64,000 nucleotides of DNA from Eggerthella sp. YY7918 (GCF_000270285.1 NC_015738.1:1240001-1304000), one strand, 5' to 3'. Shown: positions 43,477 to 53,151, numbered from the stretch's first letter. Numbers and translations are program-made. Notes: generated from the letters alone by a model not told the origin.

Positions 43477-44475
43477 ATGCAGATGAAGAAGTTCATCAAC
43501 GACCCCGACAACCTCACCGCCGAGCTGCTTGAGGGCCTGGCCTTGGCCAACCCCGATATTCTCGAGCTGGGAGAGGACAACATGGTCATCAACAAGAAGC
43601 TGGCCGAGGCCGATCGTGTGACCATCGTCACCCAGGGCGGTTCGGGCCACGAGCCCGCCATCGAGGGATTCGTTGGCGAGGGTATGGTGGACATCGATGT
43701 GGTGGGCGACATCTTCGCCGCGCCCGGGCCGCAGGCCTGCGTCGACGCCATCAAGCTGGCCGACAAGGGCAAGGGCGTGCTCTACATCGTGCTCAACCAC
43801 GCGGGCGACATGCTCACCGGCAACATGACCATGAAGCAGTGCAAGAAGCTCGGCCTGAACGTGGTGAAAGTGGTCACGCAGGAGGACGTGTCGAACGCGA
43901 CGCGCGAAAACGCCGACGACCGCCGTGGCCTGGTGGGTTGCATTCCTACGTACAAGATCGCCGGTGCCGCAGCTGCCGAGGGCATGAGCCTCGAGGAAGT
44001 GGCCGCCGTGGCGCAGCGCTTCGCCGACAACATGGCCACCTTGGCGGTAGCGGTGCGCGGCGCGACACATCCGCAGACGGGCACGCTTCTAGCCGAGCTC
44101 GGCGACGACGAGATGGAAATTGGTATGGGCCAGCACGGCGAGGAGGGCGGCGGCCGCCAGCCCATGAAGTCCGCCGACGAGACCGCAGCCATCATGGTGA
44201 ACGCGCTCGTGGCCGACATCGGCATCCAGCCGGGCGAGAAGGTCATGCTCATCATCAACGGCTCGGGCGCCACCACGCTCATGGAGCAGCTCATCGTGTA
44301 CCGCGCCGCCGTGAAGGAGCTGGCGAAACAGGATATCGAGGTGGTCGCGAACTTCGTAGGCGAGATGCTCACCGTGCAGGAGCAGGCCGGCTTCCAGATG
44401 TTCATGGCCCGCATGGACGATGAACTCCTCCGCCTCTGGAACGCCCCCTGCAACACCCCATACCTGAAGAAGTAG
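43477..44475 (+). CDS. dhaK: Dihydroxyacetone kinase subunit DhaK (substrate-binding)
   Basis: The protein has 332 residues. Q-G-G-S-G-H-E-P and the phosphate/substrate loops of DhaK are intact. The substrate-bonding histidine is expected in G-M-G-Q-H-G-E-E-G-G, where the family usually has I-H-G-E-P-G. GAAAGGAGAGCTCACC precedes ATG 43477. The 123-base gap from dhaL holds only the leader. With DhaL it phosphorylates dihydroxyacetone or a related triose/tetrose ketose. Confidence 0.93.
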   Translation: MQMKKFINDPDNLTAELLEGLALANPDILELGEDNMVINKKLAEADRVTIVTQGGSGHEPAIEGFVGEGMVDIDVVGDIFAAPGPQACVDAIKLADKGKGVLYIVLNHAGDMLTGNMTMKQCKKLGLNVVKVVTQEDVSNATRENADDRRGLVGCIPTYKIAGAAAAEGMSLEEVAAVAQRFADNMATLAVAVRGATHPQTGTLLAELGDDEMEIGMGQHGEEGGGRQPMKSADETAAIMVNALVADIGIQPGEKVMLIINGSGATTLMEQLIVYRAAVKELAKQDIEVVANFVGEMLTVQEQAGFQMFMARMDDELLRLWNAPCNTPYLKK

Positions 44476-44581
44476 TCTCGCTTCGATGCCCTCGCTCCAC
44501 TCCTGGCGCGGCGTGATCGGCTTCTGGTTCATCGGCCTTATCGCCGCGCAGCAGGGGTGCTTACCGAAAGAAGGTTTTATT

Positions 44582-45424
44582 TTGCTCGTATCCATGAACA
44601 CAGTGCTTGCGTGGGCGGAGGAACGCGGCTGTGCGGCGGCCGCGTTCGACACGCCCAACCTAGAGCTCCTGCTGGCCGCCATCGCGGCGGCCGAGGCACG
44701 CGACGAGCCCGTCATCATCCAGCACGCCCAGCTGCACGAAAGCGAGACGTCCATCGACGTCATCGGCCCCATCATGGTGATGCGGGCCGAGGCCGCGCGC
44801 GTGCCGGTGTGCGTCATGCTCGATCACGGCGAGGACTTGGACTATGTGCACCGCGCGCTCGACCTGGGCTTCTCCGCCGTGATGATCGACGGCTCGCAGC
44901 TGCCCTACGACGAGAACGTGGCGCTCACACGCGCCGCCGTGGAGCTCGCGCACGACTACGGGGCGGACGTTGAGGCTGAGATCGGCTTCACCACCGGCCA
45001 CGAGGGCCTGGAGGATGCCGACGACGACCGCGAGAACGTCTACACCGACCCAGTCGAGGCTGCGCGCTTCGTCGCCGACACGGGCATCGACGCACTGGCA
45101 GCCAGCGTGGGTACGGTGCACGGCTTCTACAAGGCCGAGCCCAAGCTCGACTTCGACCGCATTGCCGAACTCAAGCGCGTCTGCGGCGTGCCGCTCGTCA
45201 TGCACGGCGGCAGCGGCCTTTCGCGCGAGGACACCCGCGCCGCCATCGCCGCCGGCATCCGCAAAATCAACTACTTCAGCTACATGAGCAACGCCGGCGT
45301 CCGCGCCGTGGAAACACTGATCGCCGAACAGCACCCCAAATACTTCCACGCCCTCGCCAACGCCGCCACCAAAGCCATGCAAGCCGACGCGGAAAGCGCA
45401 ATGGAAATGTTCTCAATGAGATAA
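44582..45424 (+). CDS. Class II ketose-bisphosphate aldolase
   Basis: The protein has 280 residues. The zinc-site segments V-C-V-M-L-D-H-G-E-D, V-E-A-E-I-G, V-G-T-V-H-G-F-Y and V-M-H-G-G-S-G-L match fructose/tagatose-bisphosphate aldolases. Start is TTG 44582 (L-V-S-M-N-T-V-L-A), since the family begins M-L-V-S-M and AGAAGG lies six bases before; the longer frame from 44486 has no such support. It follows dhaK closely, so DHA phosphate may feed the aldol reaction directly. The exact sugar is open. Confidence 0.88.
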   Translation: MLVSMNTVLAWAEERGCAAAAFDTPNLELLLAAIAAAEARDEPVIIQHAQLHESETSIDVIGPIMVMRAEAARVPVCVMLDHGEDLDYVHRALDLGFSAVMIDGSQLPYDENVALTRAAVELAHDYGADVEAEIGFTTGHEGLEDADDDRENVYTDPVEAARFVADTGIDALAASVGTVHGFYKAEPKLDFDRIAELKRVCGVPLVMHGGSGLSREDTRAAIAAGIRKINYFSYMSNAGVRAVETLIAEQHPKYFHALANAATKAMQADAESAMEMFSMR

Positions 45425-45472
45425 AACCAAGGGCGCCCGTAATTGTCATCAACAAAAGCGAGCGTCCCTCTG

Positions 45473-45515
45473 TCATCCTGAGCGAAGGCGCGCAGCGCCG
45501 GAGTCGAAGGATCCC
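45473..45515. repeat. Dispersed intergenic repeat, second copy
   Basis: TCATCCTGAGCGAAGG, a GC-rich palindromic middle, then GTCGAAGGATCCC. It shares the last 13 bases with 34016-34028 in reverse complement. Confidence 0.5.
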
Positions 45516-45578
45516 GAGCGGCGCCAGCCAAAAAGCTTGGCGGCTCTCAGAGACAACGTCAACCGAACGGAGAGTTGT

Positions 45579-45902
45579 ATGACCGCAACCTACATGCATA
45601 TCGGCATTCCCATCACGGAGAAGAAGCCGAACATGACCTACAACGAGACCATGAAGTTTTGGGTTTCGAACGTGGATGACTACGACTACAAGATCGAATA
45701 CCTCAAGTTCGAGGAGGGTACGCCCTTCCCCGAGGAGCTGCACCGTCGCTGGCACGTCGCCTACGCCGTGGACGACCTCGACGGCTACGTGGACGACGCC
45801 GACCGCATCATCTGCGGCCCCATGGACGCCGGCCCAGGCATCCGCCTCGCCTTCGTAGAAAAAGACGGCGCCATCATAGAACTCTACGAAGACAAAAACT
45901 AA
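45579..45902 (+). CDS. VOC-superfamily (glyoxalase-like) small protein
   Basis: The protein has 107 residues. It starts M-H-I-G-I-P-I after four residues, has R-W-H-V-A-Y-A-V-D-D-L in the middle and ends I-R-L-A-F-V-E-K-D-G-A-I-I-E-L-Y-E, the beta-alpha-beta-beta-beta pattern of one VOC module with possible metal ligands (H, H, E). CGGAGAG precedes the ATG. It ends the dhaL-dhaK-aldolase cluster, so a sugar-phosphate or ketoaldehyde role is plausible. Confidence 0.75.
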   Translation: MTATYMHIGIPITEKKPNMTYNETMKFWVSNVDDYDYKIEYLKFEEGTPFPEELHRRWHVAYAVDDLDGYVDDADRIICGPMDAGPGIRLAFVEKDGAIIELYEDKN

Positions 45903-45903
45903 C

Positions 45904-46063
45904 CCCCAAGAAGGCCCACCCAACGGTGGGCCTTCGTTCCCCGGGCCGCAGCCTGAAAGGTAAGAGGCTGCGTACTTATGGGTTCTTTCTTGGGTAAAAA
46001 GCTCTGATAAAAGAAAGTGCCCGGGGCTGTTTCACTCCTTGCGGACGTGTCCCCGGGTCTGTC
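45904..46063 (-). ncRNA. Candidate small RNA with its own consensus promoter
   Basis: The leftward promoter at 46071-46098 points into a gene-free gap. The predicted RNA starts near 46063. ACCCGGGG (46051-46058 on the plus strand CCCCGGGT) pairs with CCCCGGGC (46019-46026), giving a hairpin followed by a T-rich stretch. A second hairpin GCAGCC/GGCTGC (45949-45971) follows, and a second GCCCGGGG (45940-45947) could compete for the same partner. No protein gene lies downstream in this direction. Class not recognised; not 6S, SRP, tmRNA or RNase P by signature. Confidence 0.5.
45911..45936. terminator. Bidirectional terminator
   Basis: GAAGGCCCACC-CAAC-GGTGGGCCTTC, perfect 11-bp stem right after the VOC gene; it can also end the leftward RNA described at 45904-46063. 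Confidence 0.88.
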
Positions 46064-46070
46064 AGAAAGA

Positions 46071-46098
46071 ATCATAGCATCTTTTTCCATGCTGTCAA
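46071..46098 (-). promoter_or_regulatory. Near-perfect sigma-70-type promoter
   Basis: TTGACA, a 16-base spacer (itself GCAT...ATGC) and TATGAT on the minus strand, the closest match to consensus in the window. Confidence 0.8.
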
Positions 46099-46227
46099 AC
46101 CACCTCTGGGATTCAGTAGGTAAACGATGAGTTCAGTTTACCATCCACATTCATCACCTTTCCTCAGTTCTTTTGTCAGTCGGGTACAATGGTGGGGAGA
46201 TTGAACGCTACGAACGGAGTGGCTGAC

Positions 46228-47691
46228 ATGGCAAAACGAACGAAGATTATCTGCACTCTCGGACCGGCGGTAGATGACAAACGGCTCCTTAAGCAGCTCA
46301 TTGCCGCGGGCATGGATATCGCACGACTCAACTTCTCGCACGGAACGCATGCTGAACATGCGGAGCGCATTGCGCGACTGCGTCGCGTGTGTGCGCAGGT
46401 GGGATCGCCCTGTGCGGTGCTGCTCGACACGAAGGGTCCCGAGATTCGCACGGGCGCGCTTGTCGGCGGAAAAGCGGTGTCGCTCAATGCGGGCGACGAA
46501 TTGGTGCTTACCGAAGAGTCTATCGAAGGCGATGCCCATCGCATCACTCAGACGTGCGTCGGCCTTGCCGCGTATGTGCGGCCAGGTACGACGCTGCTTT
46601 TGGATGACGGCCTAATTGAGCTTGAAGTGATCTCTCTAGAGGGCACCGATTTGCGCTGCGTTGTCAAAAATCCCGCCACGCTCGGCGAACGCAAGTCGGT
46701 AAACGTGCCCGGCGTCACCGTGCCGCTGCCCGTCATGACCGACCAAGACCGCGCCGACCTCATCTTTGGCATCGAGCAGGGCATCGACTTCGTGGCCGCT
46801 TCTTTCATTCGCAGTGCCGAAGCTATTCGCGAAATCAAGGCGTTTCTTGCCGATCATGGCGGCGAACGCATCGGCGTCATTGCGAAAATTGAGACGGTGG
46901 AAGCGGTCGATGACATCGAAGCCATCGTGGAAGTCTCCGACGGCGTGATGGTGGCGCGCGGTGATCTGGGTGTGGAGATGCCCGCCTATCGCGTGCCTCA
47001 CATTCAGAAGAAGATCATCTGTCGTTGCAACGAACGCAATACCCCCGTCATCACGGCCACCCAGATGCTCGATTCTATGATTCGCTCGCCGCGTCCTACG
47101 CGCGCCGAGGTGGCCGACGTGGCAAATGCCGTGTATGACGGCACTGACTGTCTCATGCTTTCAGGCGAAACGGCGGTGGGAGCTTACCCAGTGGAGGCCG
47201 TGTACATTATGGGACGCATTGCCGAGGAGAGCGAGCCCTACCTGACCGAGGCGGCAGGTCTGCGCGAGGCATCGCGCGAAGAGGGGCACGGCAGCGTGTC
47301 GGTGGCTGTGGGGATGGCAGCCGTGCGTGCCGCTGAAACGCTCGGCGCACGTTGCATTGTGGCTCCTACGATGTCGGGGCGCAGCGCGCGTCTGATGGCA
47401 AGCTTCCGTCCGCGCCAACCCATCTACGCCGTCACGCCCATGCCCGAGGTCATGCGTGCAATGCAGCTTTACTGGGGCGTGACGCCGCTTCTTGGCGATG
47501 TGCAGGGAGATACCGACTTTGTTATCGAGCAGGCGCGCCGTATCGTGCGAGAGCGGGGGCTTGTCGAAGTGGGCGACATCGGCGTCTTTACGGTGGGCGA
47601 CCGCGATACCAGTCCCAATGCCGATCACGCGGCCTTTGCGCCCACGAACATCATGTACGTCGTTCAATTCCACTCCGAAGACCTTGCCTAA
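46228..47691 (+). CDS. pyk: Pyruvate kinase
   Basis: The protein has 487 residues. R-T-K-I-I-C-T-L-G-P-A opens the barrel; D-T-K-G-P-E-I-R, A-S-F-I-R-S, M-V-A-R-G-D-L-G-V-E and T-A-T-Q-M-L-D-S-M (the family signature V-I-T-A-T-Q-M) follow. The C-terminal allosteric domain is complete. It converts phosphoenolpyruvate and ADP to pyruvate and ATP. ATG 46228 has GGAG eight bases upstream; an in-frame ATG at 46189 is less likely. Confidence 0.96.
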   Translation: MAKRTKIICTLGPAVDDKRLLKQLIAAGMDIARLNFSHGTHAEHAERIARLRRVCAQVGSPCAVLLDTKGPEIRTGALVGGKAVSLNAGDELVLTEESIEGDAHRITQTCVGLAAYVRPGTTLLLDDGLIELEVISLEGTDLRCVVKNPATLGERKSVNVPGVTVPLPVMTDQDRADLIFGIEQGIDFVAASFIRSAEAIREIKAFLADHGGERIGVIAKIETVEAVDDIEAIVEVSDGVMVARGDLGVEMPAYRVPHIQKKIICRCNERNTPVITATQMLDSMIRSPRPTRAEVADVANAVYDGTDCLMLSGETAVGAYPVEAVYIMGRIAEESEPYLTEAAGLREASREEGHGSVSVAVGMAAVRAAETLGARCIVAPTMSGRSARLMASFRPRQPIYAVTPMPEVMRAMQLYWGVTPLLGDVQGDTDFVIEQARRIVRERGLVEVGDIGVFTVGDRDTSPNADHAAFAPTNIMYVVQFHSEDLA

Positions 47692-47717
47692 GAAACTGAC
47701 AAGGGAGGACGACCTCT

Positions 47718-48137
47718 CTACTCCGCTTCTTCGGCAGGGGTAAGACGAACGGCCTCCACGCGATCGCGGGTGATGGTGGGTATGCGAATGAGCATGAGGT
47801 AGAGCAGAAAGACACTCACGCAGCCAAGCACGATCCATACGACGGGTTTCTGCACAAACCATGCGCTCAAACCCATGATCGTGAACGACACCGCAAGGAT
47901 GCGCACCTTCGTACCCAAAGGAATGCCGCCTGCCTGCTTGAACGCGGCCACGTAGTTTTCGTATACCTTTGTGGAAGTGATCCACGCGTGGCACCGCGGC
48001 GAGGACTTCGCAAACAAAAAGGTGGCCAGCAAAAGCAGCGGGGTGGTGGGCAAAACCGGCACAAATACGCCAATACAGCCCAGAATGCAGGCGATCCAAG
48101 CAATGGCGAGCATGAGTACGCGCGTAACGGGGTTCAT
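47718..48137 (-). CDS. YbaN-family (DUF454) inner membrane protein
   Basis: The protein has 139 residues. The N-terminal half has G-C-I-G-V-F-V-P-V-L-P-T-T-P-L-L-L-L-A, the DUF454 signature, then F-A-K-S-S-P-R. Three or four membrane helices are predicted. AAAGGACACC precedes ATG 48137; the frame to 48308 runs into the infC promoter region and is rejected. It converges with pyk. Function unknown. Confidence 0.88.
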   Translation of the reverse strand: MNPVTRVLMLAIAWIACILGCIGVFVPVLPTTPLLLLATFLFAKSSPRCHAWITSTKVYENYVAAFKQAGGIPLGTKVRILAVSFTIMGLSAWFVQKPVVWIVLGCVSVFLLYLMLIRIPTITRDRVEAVRLTPAEEAE

Positions 48138-48274
48138 GGTGTCCTTTCCGTCGCATAAGGCGGAGGCCTTGCGTATCTGCGTAGGCCCGGGCATGTGATA
48201 GCGTGAGTATAACAAATAAGCAGTACCTATGAGGCGAAAGTAATTCGGCAAAAATGTGAAGATCAACTTTTTTC

Positions 48275-48440
48275 TTGTGTGCGGCAATCTCTGTGATACA
48301 CTGAGCAAGTTGTTTTCAAGCGAGGGCGCATGCTCTCCACCTGGTTCGGCGCTTCGGCTGCCGATGGGTCGTTCAAATATGAGGCCGCGCTCGCGGCTTG
48401 ATGTGTGAGCAGACCCGCAGCTTGAAGGCAGCGGGTTTTT
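48275..48440 (+). promoter_or_regulatory. infC operon promoter, leader and attenuator
   Basis: TTGTGT (48275-48280), 16 bases, TACACT (48297-48302) form a likely promoter. About 110 bases later ACCCGC pairs with GCGGGT (48413-48436) followed by six T, a classic terminator inside the leader. Leaders of infC-rpmI-rplT operons commonly control the operon by L20 or translation-sensing; the precise mechanism here is not shown. Confidence 0.75.
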
Positions 48441-48482
48441 TCATTATGAGGCGCGAAAGCGCGGATAAGGGAGGTGAGCGCG

Positions 48483-49064
48483 ATAGCTGCTCAGGAGCCA
48501 CGGCTCAACGAAGAAATTACTGCACGCGAATGCCGTCTGATCGGATTCGACGGGGAGCAGATGGGTATTTATCCCGTCGTGCAGGCCCAGCGTATCGCCG
48601 ACGACGAGGGGCTTGATCTTGTGGAGATTGCGCCCATGGCCGACCCGCCCGTGTGCCGCATCATGGACTACGGCAAGTTTAAGTACGACCAGGCCATCAA
48701 GGCCAAGCAAGCTCGCAAGAACCAGAGCAAGATCGAGACCAAGGAAATGAAGTTCCGCCCGAAGATCGACGTGGGCGACTACACCACCAAGAAGAAGCAC
48801 GTTTTGCGCTTCCTCGACGGCGGCAATAAGGTCAAGATCACCATCATGTTCCGCGGACGCGAGATGGCGCACCCGGAACAGGGCCTGACTATCCTCGAGC
48901 GTCTTGCTGACGACTTGAAGGACGTCGCGGTTATCGAGAACCAGCCCAAGATGGAAGGTCGCAACATGCACATGCTTATCGCCCCTCTGCCTTCGGCGGT
49001 TGCGGCGAAGAAAAAGAAAGAGAACGAGCAAAAGGAAGAAGAAGGGAAGGCCGACAATGCCTAA
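48483..49064 (+). CDS. infC: Translation initiation factor IF-3
   Basis: The protein has 193 residues. [21 protein letters not shown] and [12 protein letters not shown] are IF-3 hallmarks. The proposed start is ATA at 48483 ([11 protein letters not shown] following). GGAGGTGA, matching the 16S tail over eight bases, ends five bases before it. The in-frame GTG at 48474 lies inside that ribosome site and cannot be used with it. AUA would let IF-3 control its own synthesis by start-codon proofreading. The Lys/Glu-rich C-terminal tail is longer than usual. Confidence 0.93.
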   Translation: MAAQEPRLNEEITARECRLIGFDGEQMGIYPVVQAQRIADDEGLDLVEIAPMADPPVCRIMDYGKFKYDQAIKAKQARKNQSKIETKEMKFRPKIDVGDYTTKKKHVLRFLDGGNKVKITIMFRGREMAHPEQGLTILERLADDLKDVAVIENQPKMEGRNMHMLIAPLPSAVAAKKKKENEQKEEEGKADNA

Positions 49065-49254
49065 GATGAAGACCCATCGCGGTACCGCCAAGCGTTTCCG
49101 CGTTACCGGTTCCGGCAAGATCATGCGCTCCAAAGCTTTTAAGAGCCACATTCTGACCAAGAAGAGCCAGAAGCGCAAGCGTAATTTCCGCCACGAGACT
49201 GAAATCGCCAAGGCTGATCAGAAGGTTGTTGCCCGCAACCTCGGCCTTCGCTAA
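49057..49254 (+). CDS. rpmI: Ribosomal protein bL35
   Basis: The protein has 65 residues: [14 protein letters not shown], then the basic K-S-H-I-L-T-K-K-S, matching bL35 over its full length. It overlaps the infC end by eight bases and is preceded by GAAGGGAAGG. Part of the large ribosomal subunit. Confidence 0.97.
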   Translation: MPKMKTHRGTAKRFRVTGSGKIMRSKAFKSHILTKKSQKRKRNFRHETEIAKADQKVVARNLGLR

Positions 49255-49273
49255 TCGATAGGAGTGATTGAAC

Positions 49274-49627
49274 ATGGCCCGTATCAAGCGTGCAGTGAGC
49301 GCCCATAAAAAGCGTCGTACCGTTCTCAAGCGTGCCAAAGGCTACTATGGTGCGAAATCTCGCTCCTACCGTGCCGCCAAGGAACAGGTGCAGCATTCGC
49401 TGCAGTACATGTATCGCGATCGTCGCAACAAGAAGCGTGAGATCCGCCGTCTGTGGATCACCCGCATCAACGCGGCTGCCCGCCTGAATGGTTTGAGCTA
49501 CTCGGTGCTCATGAACGGCCTCAAGAAGGCTGGCGTGCAGCTGGACCGCAAGGTGCTCTCCGACATGGCTATCAACGACCCTGAGGCGTTTACCGCCGTG
49601 GTCGAGGTTGCCAAAAAGGCTCTCTAA
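49274..49627 (+). CDS. rplT: Ribosomal protein bL20
   Basis: The protein has 117 residues: [42 protein letters not shown]. Full-length bL20, an early assembly protein that in other bacteria also represses its own operon via the leader. AGGAG lies nine bases before ATG 49274. Confidence 0.97.
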   Translation: MARIKRAVSAHKKRRTVLKRAKGYYGAKSRSYRAAKEQVQHSLQYMYRDRRNKKREIRRLWITRINAAARLNGLSYSVLMNGLKKAGVQLDRKVLSDMAINDPEAFTAVVEVAKKAL

Positions 49628-49653
49628 GCGTCAGCAAACCGTATGGAGTAACT

Positions 49654-49682
49654 GAAAAGCCCCGCAATGTGCGGGGCTTTTC
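49654..49682 (+). terminator. Rho-independent terminator of the infC operon
   Basis: GAAAAGCCCCGC-AATGT-GCGGGGCTTTTC, perfect 12-bp stem. Confidence 0.93.
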
Positions 49683-49727
49683 ACGTTGTAGACTTCTGTG
49701 TGACCGACGCAGAAACGATGTCGGTCT

Positions 49728-50102
49728 TTACGCTTCGGCAAGGTCGCGATCCTGATCATCGTGCTCCCAGTCGCTCAGGTGACACACCTCGTCGACTCCC
49801 GTGAGCGTACGTGTAACGTAGGCTTGAGCAACCTCGCGCGCACTGCCCTGAGCACCCGCAATCACTTCGATACCTGCGTGGCAGAACATGTTTGCCACAC
49901 TTTGTTCGATAGTTCCTGCGATAAGCACATCGACGTGCATCTCGCTGAGCAGCGTAACCAGCTTCTGCGTTGCGAGGCCGGGATTCGGCATGTTCTGGCA
50001 TCCCACGATGATACCCTTGTCGACCGTGTAGCACATACAGCTTATTGCTTGGCTGAAGCAGGACGCCACTTCTAAGCCTTCGCTCGCCACTGCGATCCTC
50101 AT
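49728..50102 (-). CDS. NifX/NifB-type dinitrogenase-cofactor-binding-fold protein
   Basis: The protein has 124 residues. [25 protein letters not shown] and a [10 protein letters not shown] segment match the small RNase H-like domain shared by NifX, NifY and the NifB C-terminus. Stand-alone copies are common in anaerobes without nitrogenase. It has extra Cys ([12 protein letters not shown]) that may bind metal. GAAAGGGTGCTC precedes the start. It diverges from the fused oxidoreductase gene. Confidence 0.85.
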
Positions 50103-50202
50103 GAGCACCCTTTCGTTAAATCCGTTAAGAATACGATATCGCGTCTGTTCGTTTTGGTGTGTGCCCTTTCGCCCAGCGGGGAAAAATAGTAAGCTGAACG
50201 AC

Positions 50203-53151
50203 ATGGATACAGGACACCAATACGTTTGCGATGTCGTCGTCGTCGGTGCCGGCGTTGCGGGCGCTGCATGCGCACGCGAACTTTCGCGCTATCAGATGGA
50301 CGTGTTTGTGCTTGAAGCGGGAAACGACGTTGCATGTGGCGCGACACGCGCGAACTCGGGCATTGTGCATGCGGGGCACGATCCGCTGCCCGGCACGCTC
50401 AAGGCGCGTTTCAACGTGGAAGGTTCGCGGCTGTACGCCCGCTGGGCCGATGAGCTGGGTTTTACCTATAAACGCAACGGATCGATGGTGCTCGCGTTTG
50501 CCGATGACGAGCTGGCCGCCGTTCGAGCACTGGTGGCACGCGCGGCAGTCAACGGGGTAGAGGGCGTCTATGAGCTTGACGCGGCTACCGTTCGCACGCT
50601 TGAACCGCACGTGAGCCCCGATGTACGCGGCGCGCTTGTGGCTGAAACAGGGGCCATCTGTGACCCTTATGAAGTGGCGCTTTTTTCGTTGGAGCAGGCT
50701 GCCACTCACGGAGTGCAGGTGTGTTTCAACGAGCGTGTGGTGTCGATAGAGCGCCTCGACGCTGCGCAGGCACAGGCTCTTGAGCCGGTTGCAGACGGGG
50801 CGGACGGGCGACGCGGGACAGCGCGTGCGCCTCTGCGCTATGCGGTGAGTACTTCGAGCGGTCGACGTTTCGTTGCCCGGGCGGTGATCAATGCAGCCGG
50901 GGTGTTTGCGGACGAGCTCAACAACAAAGTGAGCGAACGCAAGCTGCGCATCGTTGCCCGCCGCGGCGAATACTGCCTTTACGATACCGACTTGGGCGCG
51001 CAGTTCACCCACACCATGTTTCAGGCTCCCTCTGCGGTGGGCAAGGGCGTGCTGGTGACCCCTACGGTACATGGGAACCTTCTGGTGGGACCCAACGCGG
51101 TGGAGCAGGCGAGCAAGACCGACCTTTCCACGAGTGCTGAAGGACTTGCGTTCATTTTGGAGGCGGCTCGAAAAACGTGGCCTGAGGTGAGCGCACGCGG
51201 AATGATTACGAATTTTGCCGGACTGCGCGCTTCTGCTGCCGACGGCGGAGACTTCGTGGTGGGCGAGGCGGAAGATGCTCCCGGGTTCTTCAACATTGCC
51301 TGCTTCGATTCGCCGGGATTGACATCGGCTCCTGCGGTGGGAGCGTACGTGGCGGCATCGGTGGCCGAATCGGTGGGGGCCTGTGAAAACCCCGCCTTCG
51401 ATCCTTATCGTCCGCGCACGGAAGCATTTCTCTCGCTGGATGAGGGGGCGCGCGCCGCCGCTATTGCCAAGGATCCTCGGTGGGGCCACATTGTGTGTCG
51501 TTGCTGCGAGGTGACTGAGGCCGAACTGGTGCATGCCCTGCACGGGCCTTTGCCCGTGCTGTCGCTCGATGCGCTCAAGTGGCGCACCCGTGCGATGATG
51601 GGTCGCTGCCATGCGGGATTCTGCTCGCCGGAGATTGCGAAAATCGTCGCGCGTGAAACGGGCGTAGCGCCCGATGCGCTCGACAAGCGTCTTTTAGGTT
51701 CCCCCTTGGTGGCGACGGCGCGAAAGGACTACGTTCAGCTCGTACACTCCTGTGATGAGGCGGGATCGATAAGCCTGTCTGCCACTCCCTATGATGTCGC
51801 GGTTATCGGCGGGGGAGCGGCGGGGATTGCGGCTGCGCACGCCGCTTCTGAAGCGGGCGTACGGGTGCTGCTGATCGACCGTGAAGCGCATCTTGGCGGT
51901 ATTCTCAAACAGTGCGTCCATAACGGCTTTGGTCTGCATCGCTTTAACGTGGAGCTGACCGGACCTGAGTATGCGCAGCGTGAAATCGACGCGCTTTCGG
52001 CGCTCGCTCAGGTCGATGTGCTCTCAAACGCTTCCGTCACGACGCTTGATGCTCCCGCAAAGGAAGGCGACCTCTTAAGCGTTCATATCGTCGATACTCA
52101 CGGTGCGCGTAGTATTTCTGCGCGTGCCGTCGTTTTGGCCACGGGTTCGCGTGAGCGTGGCCTTGGTGCGCTCAATGTGGCAGGTTCGCGTCCCTCTGGG
52201 GTGTTTTCGGCCGGCAGTGCCCAGAACTTTATGAACCTGCAGGGCTGTCTGCCCGGTCGACGTGCGGTCATCTTGGGTTCGGGCGACATCGGTCTTATCA
52301 TGGCGCGTCGTTTAGCTTCGCAGGGTGCTGAGGTTGTCGGAGTCTACGAACTTATGCCGCATCCTTCGGGTTTGCGCCGCAATGTTGTGCAGTGCCTCGA
52401 CGATTTTGGTATTCCGCTTCACCTCAGCCGAACGGTCACGCGCCTTGAGGGTGAAGGTCGTTTGAGTGCCGTGTACGTGTCCGAGGTTGATCCTGAAACG
52501 CTTGCGATACGCCCGGGCACTGAGCAGCGCGTTGCTTGCGATACGCTGCTGCTGTCGGTGGGCCTTCTTCCCGAGAACGAGGTGGCGAAAAGTGCGGGCG
52601 TTACGCTTGATGCCGTTACGGGTGGTGCGCGGGTAGACAATCGTCTTACAACCGATGTGCCGGGTGTTTTCGCGTGCGGAAATGCGCTTCACGTGCACGA
52701 TTTGGTGGATCATGTATCGGTTGAAGGAGAGCGTGCCGGGGCTGCTGCTGCGGCGTATGCCCAGCGTGGCGGGCATACGGATACGATGCCGGTGGCCACT
52801 CTTCAACAACCCGCCGTCACCCCTGTCGTGCCCGGCGAAGGCGTGCGCTATGTGGTTCCGCATACCATCGACGCTTCCACGCCGCCCGAGGAGCGTATTA
52901 CGCTTTCGTTGCGCGTGACGCGTACCGTTCATAATCCTCGCTTTTTCGTGGAAGGCTTCGACGAAGAGGGGCAGGTGCGTGAACTCAAGCGAGCGAAGAC
53001 GTTGGTCGCCGTTCCTGCGGAGATGGTGCAAATCAAAATGACGGCGCGCGATGTGGCGGGATGCGCCTCAATTCGTGTGCGTGTTGAGGGGCGCGACGAG
53101 CAGTCCGCCCGCTCGGCAACGACAGCTATGGCCGGGGGAGGTGCCGACTGA
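50203..53151 (+). CDS. Fused GlpA-like FAD dehydrogenase / [2Fe-2S] / FAD-NAD oxidoreductase
   Basis: The protein has 982 residues and three parts. Residues 1-420 are a GlpA-type glycerol-3-phosphate dehydrogenase module ([16 protein letters not shown]). Residues 426-490 are a BFD-like iron-sulfur module (V-C-R-C-C-E, then G-R-C-H-A-G-F-C). Residues 528-880 are a pyridine-nucleotide-disulfide-type oxidoreductase ([17 protein letters not shown], then G-V-F-A-C-G-N-A). In Firmicutes these are separate genes beside a DUF1667 gene; here the first two are fused and the DUF1667 gene follows with a one-base overlap. Probable glycerol-3-phosphate or 2-hydroxy-acid oxidation. ATG 50203 lacks a strong ribosome site. 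Confidence 0.9.

Noticed and set aside
45904-46063. 6S, SRP or tmRNA identity for the small RNA
   Set aside because: Missing the GGAA tetraloop region of SRP RNA, the tRNA-like ends of tmRNA and the long rod with central bubble of 6S.
48474-48476. GTG as start of infC
   Set aside because: It lies within the ribosome-binding sequence GGAGGTGA, leaving no spacing; ATA at 48483 fits better.
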